Of a stretch of 64,000 bases of DNA, positions 42,935-50,560 are shown piece after piece. The stretch lies in assembly GCF_013385985.1 (NCBI RefSeq), contig NZ_JACAOY010000007.1, positions 184,522-248,521 on the forward strand, read 5' to 3'. The position numbers were made by a program, and so were the translations under genes. Positions within the stretch are counted from its first letter, which is position 1, and the number at the start of each line of letters is the position of its first letter. Source of the stretch: Pseudomonas sp. B6002 (GTDB lineage: Bacteria; Pseudomonadota; Gammaproteobacteria; Pseudomonadales; Pseudomonadaceae). Under the pieces are notes generated by a model. It was given only the letters and a program-made list of their open reading frames with translations, was not told the origin of the DNA and searched no databases.

Positions 42935-43471
42935 ATGACACTCAAGCCCCTCCTTCTATTATTTTGCCTGCTGGCCCTCCCGAGCCTTGGCCTTGCTGCC
43001 GAGAAGACCGTGTATGGCCTGAACGAATACGCCCAGCTGGCGGGCATCGACCTGGAAGTGGCCGCCAAACTCGATACCGGCGCCAAGACCGCCTCGCTGA
43101 GCGCCCGCGACATCAAGCGCTTCAAGCGCAACGGCGAGTCCTGGGTGCGCTTCTACCTGGCCATCGACACCGCCCATTCCCACCCCATCGAACGCCCCCT
43201 GGCCCGCGTCAGCAAGATCAAGCGCCGCGCCGGTGACTACGACCCCGATGAGGACAAGAACTACACCGCCCGCCCCGTGATTGCGCTGGATATCTGCATG
43301 GGCACCGCTTTACGCAGCATCGAAGTGAACTTGACTGACCGTAGCGCATTCCAATACCCGCTGCTGATCGGCTCCGAAGCGCTCAAACGCTTTGATGCGC
43401 TGGTCGACCCCAGTCTTAAATACGCAGCAGGCAAACCTGCCTGCGCCGCCGACGCTCATACCGCCGAGTAA
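42935..43471 (+). CDS. secreted retropepsin-like aspartic protease (annotated family: 'ATP-dependent zinc protease')
   Basis: The 178-residue protein has a signal peptide (LLLLFCLLALPSLGLA/AEK). The core motif LDTGAKTASLSA is the DTGA(K)T of retropepsins, and later VNLTDRSAFQYPLLIGSEAL matches the conserved second half of the family. The Pfam name 'zinc protease' is therefore likely misleading. It is the first of three consecutive genes, followed after five bases by the transglutaminase-like membrane protein and then the ATP-grasp ligase. A periplasmic role is expected from the signal peptide. Confidence 0.8.
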   Translation: MTLKPLLLLFCLLALPSLGLAAEKTVYGLNEYAQLAGIDLEVAAKLDTGAKTASLSARDIKRFKRNGESWVRFYLAIDTAHSHPIERPLARVSKIKRRAGDYDPDEDKNYTARPVIALDICMGTALRSIEVNLTDRSAFQYPLLIGSEALKRFDALVDPSLKYAAGKPACAADAHTAE

Positions 43472-43476
43472 ACCGA

Positions 43477-45012
43477 ATGCGCTCTCTGACCCTGCACCTG
43501 AAAATCCTCATCACCATCCTGGTGGTGCTGGGTATTTCGGTCACCGCCTATCAGATCTTCGTGCTGGGGATCCCCGTTACCGAGGACGCCACTGACGACT
43601 TGTGGAACATCGACGCCAAGGTCGAGTTCGTCGCCAACCCGAAAGACCCGGTGAAGATCCAGATGTTCGTGCCGCCCCTGAGCCGCGACTTCGTCAGCCT
43701 CAACGAGAGCTTCATCTCCAACAACTACGGCGTGAGCGTCAACCGCACCGACGGCAACCGCAAAGTCACCTGGTCGGCACGCCGTGCCAAGGGCAACCAG
43801 ACCCTGTATTACCGCCTGGTGCTGACCAAGCGTTACAGCGGTGAAAAGATCAAGGTCAAGGGCCCGACCTTCCGCGACAGCATCGCCGTGGAAGGCCCCG
43901 AGAAGATCGCCGCCGAAGCCCTGCTGGCGCCGATCCGCCAGCACTCGGCCGACGTCGAGACCTTTATCAGCGAAGCCATCAAGCGCACCAACAACCTCAA
44001 CGACGACAACGTGAAGCTGCTGCTGGCGGGCGACCCGTCCACGCCGCACAAGGCCAAGATCGTCGAGTTGCTGCTGTCCATCGCCCACGTACCGGTGGAA
44101 AAAGTCCACACCATCCGCCTGGTCGCCGACCAGCCGCAAACCCCGGAACTGTGGCTGCGCAGCTTCAACGGCAACGATTGGCTGTACTTCAACCCGGAAA
44201 CCGGCGAGCAAGGCCTGCCGGCCGACCGCCTGCTGTGGTGGACCGGCGATGAAAACCTGATCACGGTGGACGGTGGCAAAAAGGCCATGGTGACCTTCAG
44301 CCTGAACAACAGCGAGATGAACGCCATCCGCCTGGCCAAGCTGACCGACGAGAACACCGACGCCAACTTCCTCGAATACTCGCTGTACGGCCTGCCGCTG
44401 CAGACCCAGCAGACCTTCATGATCATGGTGATGATCCCGATTGGCGTGCTGGTGATCCTGATCCTGCGCAACCTGATCGGCCTGCAGACCCTGGGCACGT
44501 TTACCCCGGTGCTGATCGCCCTGGCGTTCCGCGAGACGCAACTGGGCTTCGGGATTGTGCTGTTCACCATCATCACGGCGCTGGGCTTATCGCTGCGTTC
44601 GTACCTGGAACACTTGAAGTTGCAGATGCTGCCGAGGTTGTCGGTGGTGCTGACCTTCGTGGTGGTGCTGATCGCGGCTATCAGCCTGTTCAGCCACAAG
44701 CTGGGCCTGGAGCGCGGGTTGTCGGTGGCGCTGTTCCCGATGGTGATCCTGACCATGACCATCGAACGCCTGTCGATCACCTGGGAAGAACGCGGCGCCA
44801 ACCATGCGCTGAAAGTGGCGATTGGTACGCTGTTCGCGGCATCGCTGGCGCACATCATCATGAGCGTGCCGGAGCTGATCTACTTCGTGTTCACCTTCCC
44901 GGCGATCCTGCTGATCCTGGTGGGCTTCATGCTGGCCATGGGGCGTTATCGCGGCTACCGCCTGACCGAGCTGGTGCGTTTCAAGGCCTTCCTCAAAAGG
45001 GCTGACCAGTAA
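43477..45012 (+). CDS. inactive-transglutaminase-fused 7TM membrane protein
   Basis: The 511-residue protein has an N-terminal membrane anchor (LKILITILVVLGISVTAYQIFVLG in part) and a periplasmic transglutaminase-like region (about 30-310; I see no clear Cys-His-Asp triad). Seven transmembrane helices follow (about 320-495; FMIMVMIPIGVLVILIL to FPAILLILVGFMLAMG). This is the Transglut_i_TM/7TM_transglut domain pair. It overlaps the next start by one base (TAATG). With its neighbours it forms a conserved set of unknown function, perhaps a peptide-tagging or envelope-stress system. Confidence 0.8.
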   Translation: MRSLTLHLKILITILVVLGISVTAYQIFVLGIPVTEDATDDLWNIDAKVEFVANPKDPVKIQMFVPPLSRDFVSLNESFISNNYGVSVNRTDGNRKVTWSARRAKGNQTLYYRLVLTKRYSGEKIKVKGPTFRDSIAVEGPEKIAAEALLAPIRQHSADVETFISEAIKRTNNLNDDNVKLLLAGDPSTPHKAKIVELLLSIAHVPVEKVHTIRLVADQPQTPELWLRSFNGNDWLYFNPETGEQGLPADRLLWWTGDENLITVDGGKKAMVTFSLNNSEMNAIRLAKLTDENTDANFLEYSLYGLPLQTQQTFMIMVMIPIGVLVILILRNLIGLQTLGTFTPVLIALAFRETQLGFGIVLFTIITALGLSLRSYLEHLKLQMLPRLSVVLTFVVVLIAAISLFSHKLGLERGLSVALFPMVILTMTIERLSITWEERGANHALKVAIGTLFAASLAHIIMSVPELIYFVFTFPAILLILVGFMLAMGRYRGYRLTELVRFKAFLKRADQ

Positions 45013-45998
45013 TGTTCGGCTTCTGGAAGACCTGGAAGGCCCTGGAAGCGCGGGGGATCATGGGCATCAACCGGCGTAACGCCGACTACGTGCTCAAGTA
45101 CAACAAGCGCAGCCTGTACCCGATCGTGGATGACAAGATCATCACCAAGGAACGGGCCATGGCGGCGGGCATCCACGTACCGGAAATGTACGGGGTGATC
45201 AGCACCGAGAAGGAAATCGACAAGCTCGACGACATCATCGGCGGGCGCAGCGATTTCGTGATCAAGCCGGCCCAGGGCGCCGGGGGTGACGGCATCCTGG
45301 TGGTGGCCGACCGTTTTGAAGGGCGCTATCGCACGGTGTCTGGCAAGATCATCAGCCATGAAGAGATCGAACATCAGATCTCCAGCATCCTCACCGGCTT
45401 GTATTCCCTGGGCGGCCACCGCGACCGTGCGCTGATCGAATACCGCGTGGTGCCCGACCAGATCTTCAAGAGCATCAGCTACGAAGGCGTGCCGGACATC
45501 CGCATCATCGTGCTGATGGGCTACCCGGTGATGGCCATGCTGCGTTTGCCGACGCGCCAGTCGGGCGGCAAGGCCAACCTACACCAGGGCGCGATTGGCG
45601 TGGGCGTAGACCTGGCCACCGGCCTGACCCTGCGTGGCACCTGGCTGAACAACATCATCACCAAACACCCCGACACCACCAATGCGGTGGATGGCGTGCA
45701 ACTGCCCAACTGGGACGGTTTCATGAAACTGGCGGCCGGCTGCTACGAGTTGTGCGGGCTGGGTTACATCGGTGTGGACATGGTGCTGGACCAGGAAAAA
45801 GGCCCGCTGATACTCGAACTCAATGCTCGGCCGGGGCTGAATATCCAGATTGCCAACGATTGTGGCCTGACCTTGCGCACCCACGCGGTGGAAGCGCGAT
45901 TGGAAGAATTGAAGGCTGCGGGCGTGACGGAAACGCCGGAAGAGCGGGTGAGGTTTGTGCAGGAGATGTTTGGGCATATTCCGGCGGTAGAAGGCTGA
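45012..45998 (+). CDS. ATP-grasp ligase, alpha-L-glutamate ligase-like
   Basis: The 328-residue cytoplasmic protein has the ATP-grasp core (FVIKPAQGAGGDGILVV for ATP binding, RIIVLMGYPVMAMLRLPT, and the metal-binding end LILELNARPGLNIQ). The family is related to RimK and to sugar-transfer ATP-grasp proteins, so it probably forms an amide bond between a carboxylate and an amino acid. It is the third gene of the protease / transglutaminase-like / ligase set. The acceptor is unknown. Confidence 0.82.
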   Translation: MFGFWKTWKALEARGIMGINRRNADYVLKYNKRSLYPIVDDKIITKERAMAAGIHVPEMYGVISTEKEIDKLDDIIGGRSDFVIKPAQGAGGDGILVVADRFEGRYRTVSGKIISHEEIEHQISSILTGLYSLGGHRDRALIEYRVVPDQIFKSISYEGVPDIRIIVLMGYPVMAMLRLPTRQSGGKANLHQGAIGVGVDLATGLTLRGTWLNNIITKHPDTTNAVDGVQLPNWDGFMKLAAGCYELCGLGYIGVDMVLDQEKGPLILELNARPGLNIQIANDCGLTLRTHAVEARLEELKAAGVTETPEERVRFVQEMFGHIPAVEG

Positions 45999-46004
45999 CG
46001 GCCT

Positions 46005-46072
46005 CATCGCAGGCAAGCCAGCTCCCACAGGTTGACCGCTTTCCCATGTGGGAGCTGGCTTGCCTGCGATGG
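46005..46072. repeat. REPIN
   Basis: catcgcaggcaagccagctc and gagctggcttgcctgcgatg face outwards on both sides of a short loop, just after the ATP-grasp gene. Confidence 0.88.
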
Positions 46073-46199
46073 CTTTCGAACCAGCAACCGCTGAATCAGG
46101 ATAAGGCCTCAATCTGCTTATCCCCGACATCCCCTCTAGGACCAGAACCGACAGGGGACTACAATCCCCTCCCCCGCGCCATTAGCTGATCCACCCCGC

Positions 46200-47543
46200 A
46201 TGTCGACCTGTTCCGTACACCCGCTGCCCTACCGGGCCAACCCCGCCGCGTACTTCACGGCGATTCGTCACGCTCCTGGCGCGGTGCTGCTCGACAGCGG
46301 CCGGCCGGCCGCCGAACGCGGGCGTTATGACGTGCTCAGCGCCTGGCCGAATGCAACCTTGACGGTGGCGCCTGACGAAAGCGGCAGTGGTTTTCTGCAA
46401 CGCTTGCGGGCAAACCTCACGCTGCTGGGTGACGCGGCCTTGCCTGCCGGCTATGAACTGCCGTTTGCCGGCGGCTTGATCGGCTACCTGAGCTACGACT
46501 TTGGCCGGCACCTGGAACACATGCCCAATCTGGCCGCCGACGACCTGCACCTGCCGGACGCACGCTTCGGGCTGTATGCCTGGGCACTGATCAGTGATCA
46601 CCAGGCCCAGACCAGCCAGCTGGTGTTTCACCCGACCCTGGCCGACGGCGAACGGCAACGCCTGATCGCACTGTTCAGCACGCCTGCCACTGAGTCGAGC
46701 GCCAGCTTCCAGTTGCAGGGCACCATGGCGCCAGACCTCAGCGCCGAGGCTTACCGCCAGGCCATCGTGCGCATCCAGGACTACATCCAGGCCGGCGATT
46801 GCTACCAGGTCAACTTTGCCCAGCGTTTTCGCGCGCCGTGCGCCGGTGACCCGTGGGTGGCCTACTGCGCCCTGCGTGAGGCCTGCCCCACCCCGTTTTC
46901 CGGGTTCCAGAGCCTGCCCGATGACGGCGCGGTACTGAGCCTGTCCCCCGAGCGCTTCGTGCACATCAGCGAACGCCGCGTCGAAACCCGCCCCATCAAA
47001 GGCACCCGCCCCCGCGGCCTGACGCCCGAAGAGGACGCCGCCAACGCCGCCGAACTGCTGGCCAGCCCCAAGGACCGCGCCGAAAACCTGATGATCGTCG
47101 ACCTGCTGCGCAACGACCTCGGCCGCACCTGCCGCACCGGCTCGGTCAGCGTGCCGGAGCTGTTCAGCCTGGAAAGCTACCCCAACGTGCACCACCTGGT
47201 GAGCAGCGTTGTCGGCACGTTGGCCGACGACAAGGACGCCCTCGACCTGATCGCCGGCAGCTTCCCGGGCGGCTCCATCACCGGCGCGCCGAAGATCCGC
47301 GCGATGCAGATCATCGACGAACTGGAACCCACCCGACGCGGCCTGTACTGCGGCTCACTGGTGTATCTGGACGTGCGCGGCGAGATGGACAGCTCCATCG
47401 CCATCCGCAGCTTGCTGGTCAAGGATGGCCAGGTGTGCTGCTGGGGCGGCGGCGGGATCGTGGCGGATTCGGAGTGGGAGGCGGAGTATCAGGAGTCGCT
47501 GACGAAGGTGCGGGTGTTGTTACAAACACTGGAAAACCTGTAG
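46200..47543 (+). CDS. pabB: aminodeoxychorismate synthase component I
   Basis: The 447-residue enzyme converts chorismate with ammonia from PabA to 4-amino-4-deoxychorismate for folate. It has the chorismate-binding motifs YQVNFAQRF, LSLSPERFVH, PIKGTRPRG, NLMIVDLLRNDLGR, SFPGGSITGAPKIRAMQ and GGGIVADS. The PIKGT lysine is the residue typical of PabB rather than TrpE. thrH and cysH are close downstream, separated by higBA. Confidence 0.93.
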   Translation: MSTCSVHPLPYRANPAAYFTAIRHAPGAVLLDSGRPAAERGRYDVLSAWPNATLTVAPDESGSGFLQRLRANLTLLGDAALPAGYELPFAGGLIGYLSYDFGRHLEHMPNLAADDLHLPDARFGLYAWALISDHQAQTSQLVFHPTLADGERQRLIALFSTPATESSASFQLQGTMAPDLSAEAYRQAIVRIQDYIQAGDCYQVNFAQRFRAPCAGDPWVAYCALREACPTPFSGFQSLPDDGAVLSLSPERFVHISERRVETRPIKGTRPRGLTPEEDAANAAELLASPKDRAENLMIVDLLRNDLGRTCRTGSVSVPELFSLESYPNVHHLVSSVVGTLADDKDALDLIAGSFPGGSITGAPKIRAMQIIDELEPTRRGLYCGSLVYLDVRGEMDSSIAIRSLLVKDGQVCCWGGGGIVADSEWEAEYQESLTKVRVLLQTLENL

Positions 47544-47748
47544 CCCGCAGGCCCCTCCGGGCTCTGCTGCATTTGGTCAAGCAGCAAGAAAGATCCTGAT
47601 TCAGAACGCGTGTGGACGATGGGCAATCTGGAAGATAGCGTCCAGCTCCGACTGTCCACCCGCCGTTTGTGAGGGATCACATGAAGCGTCTGCTTACTCG
47701 TCAGAAATTGTTTCCGAGATTGCATACCACCCAGACCGCACCTATCAT

Positions 47749-47763
47749 CTCCCAAATTGGGAG
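47749..47763. promoter_or_regulatory. HigA operator candidate overlapping the higB ribosome-binding site
   Basis: CTCCCAA-A-TTGGGAG is a perfect seven-base inverted repeat ending ten bases before the higB ATG. Its right half supplies GGGAG of the ribosome-binding site. Such a position suits autorepression by the antitoxin. Confidence 0.6.
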
Positions 47764-47772
47764 GCTTAAGCG

Positions 47773-48075
47773 ATGCGCATAATCGCTCTATCCACCTTAC
47801 GAATTTTCTGGGAAAGCCGCTCAACTTATTCCGACGCCAAAACGCCACTGGTTGAACTGTATCGTCACATGGAAAAAGCGACTTACCCGACGCCGCAAGT
47901 GCTCAAGGCAGAGCTTAGAACGGCAAGCATCCTTAAAAGTGGCAGGGTTGTCTTCAACGTGGGCAGCAACAAATATCGAGTGATCATGGCAATCGATTAT
48001 CAGCGACAACTGGGGTTCATACGTTTCGTAGGCACTCATGCGCAGTACGATCAGATCAACGCGGAGACCGTGTGA
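47773..48075 (+). CDS. higB: HigB-family mRNA-interferase toxin
   Basis: The 100-residue basic protein belongs to the HigB (RelE-like) family, with MRIIALSTLRIFWESR, AELRTASILKSGRVVFNVGSNKYR in part, and the ending GFIRFVGTHAQYDQINAETV. HigB cuts mRNA at the ribosome. The toxin gene comes first and its TGA overlaps the antitoxin ATG by one base, the standard higBA order. The gene lies in an otherwise core pabB-thrH-cysH neighbourhood, so it is probably an insertion. Confidence 0.88.
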   Translation: MRIIALSTLRIFWESRSTYSDAKTPLVELYRHMEKATYPTPQVLKAELRTASILKSGRVVFNVGSNKYRVIMAIDYQRQLGFIRFVGTHAQYDQINAETV

Positions 48076-48431
48076 TGAACATCAAACCCATACATTCACA
48101 GGACGATCTGACCGCTGCGCTCGCGCGCGTGGAGCAGCTATGGGGAGCAGCCATTGGCTCGCCCGAGGGTGACGAGCTGGAAATCCTCGCCATACTCATC
48201 GAGAAATACGAGGCCGAACATTATCCAATGCCCCCTTCGGATCCGGTGGAGGCCATCAAGTTTCGGATGGAACAGATGGGCATGACCGCGCGCGATCTGG
48301 AACCGTTTATTGGTACCAGTGGGCGCGTGTCAGAAGTGCTGAACCACAAGCGCAAGTTGAGCCTGGCGATGATCAAGCGGTTGCATGAAGGCTTGCGTAT
48401 TCCTTATGAAAGTTTGCTGGCGGGGAGTTAG
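48075..48431 (+). CDS. higA: HigA-family antitoxin
   Basis: The 118-residue protein has an acidic N-terminal half and a C-terminal Xre-like helix-turn-helix (MTARDLEPFIGTSGRVSEVLNHKRKLSLAMIK region). It should neutralise HigB and repress the pair through the upstream inverted repeat. The ATG at 48075 overlaps the higB stop; the GTG one codon earlier is the alternative. Confidence 0.88.
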   Translation: MNIKPIHSQDDLTAALARVEQLWGAAIGSPEGDELEILAILIEKYEAEHYPMPPSDPVEAIKFRMEQMGMTARDLEPFIGTSGRVSEVLNHKRKLSLAMIKRLHEGLRIPYESLLAGS

Positions 48432-48455
48432 CAGGTAGGTTTGTAGTGACTGGGC

Positions 48456-48536
48456 TGGCCTCTTCGCGGGCAAGCCCGCTCCCACATTTTGATGTGTGAA
48501 CCCATTCAAGTGTGGGAGCTGGCTTGCCTGCGATGA
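48456..48536. repeat. REPIN, mixed arms
   Basis: The left arm gcgggcaagcccgctcccac and the right arm gtgggagctggcttgcctgc differ slightly, so two REP subfamilies are paired. It lies between higA and the convergent thrH. Confidence 0.82.
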
Positions 48537-48558
48537 GGCCACCAGCCCCACCAAAAAA

Positions 48559-49176
48559 TTACAGGCTCAACTGCCGATTCGAGGCCTTGATGAATTCTTT
48601 CTTCAAGTCCTCAAACGTGTGCACCGCCGGGAACTGCGGGAATTCGCGGATCACGTTCTCGGGCGCGTGGAACAGGATCCCACGGTCGGCCTCGCCAAGC
48701 ATGGTGGTGTCGTTGTAGGAGTCACCGGCCGCGATCACACGGTAGTAGAGGGTCTTGAAGGCCAGCACCGACTGACGCTTGGGGTCTTTCTGGCGCAGTT
48801 GGTAGCTCACCACCCTGTCGTTTTCATCCGTGATCAAGCGATGGCACAGCAAGGTCGGGAAGCCCAGCTGGCGCATCAGCGGCTGGGAGAACTCGTAGAA
48901 GGTGTCAGACAGGATCACCACCTGGAAGCGTTCGCGCAGCCAGTTGACGAACTCGATGGCGCCGTCCAGCGGCTTGAGGGTGGCGATCACTTCCTGGATA
49001 TCGGCGAGTTTCAGCCCATGTTCGTCGAGGATGCGCAGGCGTTGCTTCATCAACACGTCGTAGTCGGGAATGTCACGGGTGGTGGCCCGCAGGGATTCAA
49101 TACCGGTTTTTTCGGCGAAGGCGATCCAGATTTCCGGAACCAGCACCCCTTCCAGGTCGAGACAGGCAATTTCCAC
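48559..49176 (-). CDS. thrH: ThrH, phosphoserine phosphatase/homoserine phosphotransferase
   Basis: The 205-residue HAD enzyme has the nucleophile motif CLDLEGVLVP, motif II ILSDTFYEF, and motif IV AAGDSYNDTTML. ThrH hydrolyses phosphoserine and can transfer its phosphate to homoserine. The start is a GTG at 49176 preceded by GGGAG at the right distance; it gives the length usual for ThrH. An upstream open frame runs further but lacks family similarity. It is divergent from cysH. Confidence 0.9.
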   Translation of the reverse strand: MEIACLDLEGVLVPEIWIAFAEKTGIESLRATTRDIPDYDVLMKQRLRILDEHGLKLADIQEVIATLKPLDGAIEFVNWLRERFQVVILSDTFYEFSQPLMRQLGFPTLLCHRLITDENDRVVSYQLRQKDPKRQSVLAFKTLYYRVIAAGDSYNDTTMLGEADRGILFHAPENVIREFPQFPAVHTFEDLKKEFIKASNRQLSL

Positions 49177-49327
49177 AAGACACTCCCATTGGATGTTGTT
49201 AGTTGAGCGAGCAAAAGGACTGCCGAACTCTAGCGATTCAAGCTCGCCGCCGCAACGCAGGGCGGATTTTGATACCATCGCTCCCCTATAGAGCGCTCAG
49301 CGCCACTGACCTGTAGGAACCGTCCTG

Positions 49328-50062
49328 ATGAACCAAGCCTTCGACGTCGCTGAACTCGCCGCGACCTATGCCAACAAATCTGCCCAGGACATCCTCAAGC
49401 TGGCGTTCAGCCAGTTCGGCGATGACCTGTGGATTTCCTTCAGCGGTGCCGAGGACGTGGTGCTGGTGGACATGGCCTGGAAGCTGAACAAGAACGTCAA
49501 GGTGTTCAGCCTCGACACCGGCCGCCTGCACCCGGAAACCTACCGGTTCATCGAGCAGGTGCGCGACTTCTACAAGATCGACATCGAGCTGATCTCGCCG
49601 GACCAGAGCAAGCTGGAACCCTTCGTCAAAGAGAAAGGCCTGTTCAGCTTCTACAAGGACGGCCATGGCGAATGCTGCGGCGTGCGCAAGATCGAGCCGC
49701 TGCGCCGCAAGCTCTCGGGCGTTCGCGCCTGGGCCACCGGCCAGCGCCGCGACCAGAGCCCCGGCACCCGCAGCCAGGTAGCGGCGCTGGAAATCGACAC
49801 GGCCTTCTCGACTCCGGAACGCACCCTGTACAAGTTCAACCCGCTGGCGCAGATGACCAGCGAGGAGATCTGGGGTTACATCCGCATGCTGGAGCTGCCG
49901 TACAACAGCCTGCATGAGCGCGGCTTCATCAGCATCGGCTGCGAGCCGTGCACCCGCCCGGTACTGCCCAACCAGCACGAGCGCGAAGGCCGCTGGTGGT
50001 GGGAGGAAGCCACGCAGAAAGAGTGTGGGTTGCATGCGGGAAATATCATCAGCAAGGCTTGA
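49328..50062 (+). CDS. cysH: adenylyl-sulfate (APS) reductase
   Basis: The 244-residue enzyme has the PAPS/APS-reductase fold with [14 protein letters not shown] and TGRLHPET. The four [4Fe-4S] cysteines are present as ECCGVRK and GCEPCTRP, so it uses APS rather than PAPS. The catalytic cysteine is in KECGLHAG near the end. It supplies sulfite for cysteine synthesis. Confidence 0.95.
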   Translation: MNQAFDVAELAATYANKSAQDILKLAFSQFGDDLWISFSGAEDVVLVDMAWKLNKNVKVFSLDTGRLHPETYRFIEQVRDFYKIDIELISPDQSKLEPFVKEKGLFSFYKDGHGECCGVRKIEPLRRKLSGVRAWATGQRRDQSPGTRSQVAALEIDTAFSTPERTLYKFNPLAQMTSEEIWGYIRMLELPYNSLHERGFISIGCEPCTRPVLPNQHEREGRWWWEEATQKECGLHAGNIISKA

Positions 50063-50079
50063 AGCTGATGCGGTAAAAA

Positions 50080-50201
50080 TGTGGGAGCAGGCTTGTGTGG
50101 GAGCTGGGCTTGCCCGCGATGCAGGCACCTCGGTGTATCAGTGATACCGGGGTGACGCTATCGCAGGCAAGCCAGCTCCCACACAAGCCTGCTCCCACAT
50201 T
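50080..50201. repeat. long nested REPIN
   Basis: Outer arms aatgtgggagcaggcttgtg and its inverse enclose a second REP pair (gtgggagctgggcttgcccg / cgcaggcaagccagctccca). The whole element can form one long hairpin of about 120 bases after cysH. Confidence 0.82.
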
Positions 50202-50451
50202 TGTTTTGTGTTGGGCATTAAGAATGTACACATAGATGTAACCATCGGTGCCATTTATGTGTGCAATCCATATTCGTTCGCACCATTACGTAACACCTTC
50301 TCCCGCCTATATCTCTTGGTTGTAAACCACCCCCGTCCTGCTGAAAAATAAATACCTGTTCAATCGGTCAATTTATATCTCTTCTAATTCAGCCAGTTAT
50401 TAACCACACCTACAAAAACGAAATTAACCGATATTTTCATAGATCGAAAAC
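50202..50451. other. AT-rich intergenic region upstream of the NCS1 operon
   Basis: This stretch is clearly more AT-rich than its neighbours and holds no open frame I would support. It probably carries activator sites for the sigma-54 promoter that follows. I did not find a clean NtrC-type palindrome by eye. Confidence 0.5.
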
Positions 50452-50468
50452 TGGCACGCATGTGGCTT
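50452..50468 (+). promoter_or_regulatory. sigma-54 promoter for the NCS1 transporter operon
   Basis: TGGCACG-CATG-TGGCT has a perfect -24 box and one mismatch in the -12 box at exact spacing. It fits nitrogen-controlled expression of a purine/hydantoin uptake gene. Confidence 0.65.
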
Positions 50469-50482
50469 AAGGTGAAATGCGC

Positions 50483-50503
50483 TTTGTATACAATAAATAC
50501 AAA
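50483..50503. promoter_or_regulatory. palindromic operator candidate in the leader
   Basis: TTGTATACAA is a perfect ten-base palindrome, followed by TAAATACAAA, a half copy. It lies just downstream of the predicted start point, so a repressor bound here could block elongation or initiation. Confidence 0.4.
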
Positions 50504-50560
50504 ACATACATACACTTTGCCATCCGCGGCTCGCCTGCAGATGCGCTGGAGCTTGCCGGA

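Noticed and set aside
47560-47600. pabB terminator
   Set aside because: AGCCCG/CGGGCT can pair, but the stem is short and no T run follows, so I did not list it.
50477-50560. N-terminal extension of the NCS1 transporter
   Set aside because: The extra codons include the predicted transcription start and palindrome, are AT-rich and do not match the family.
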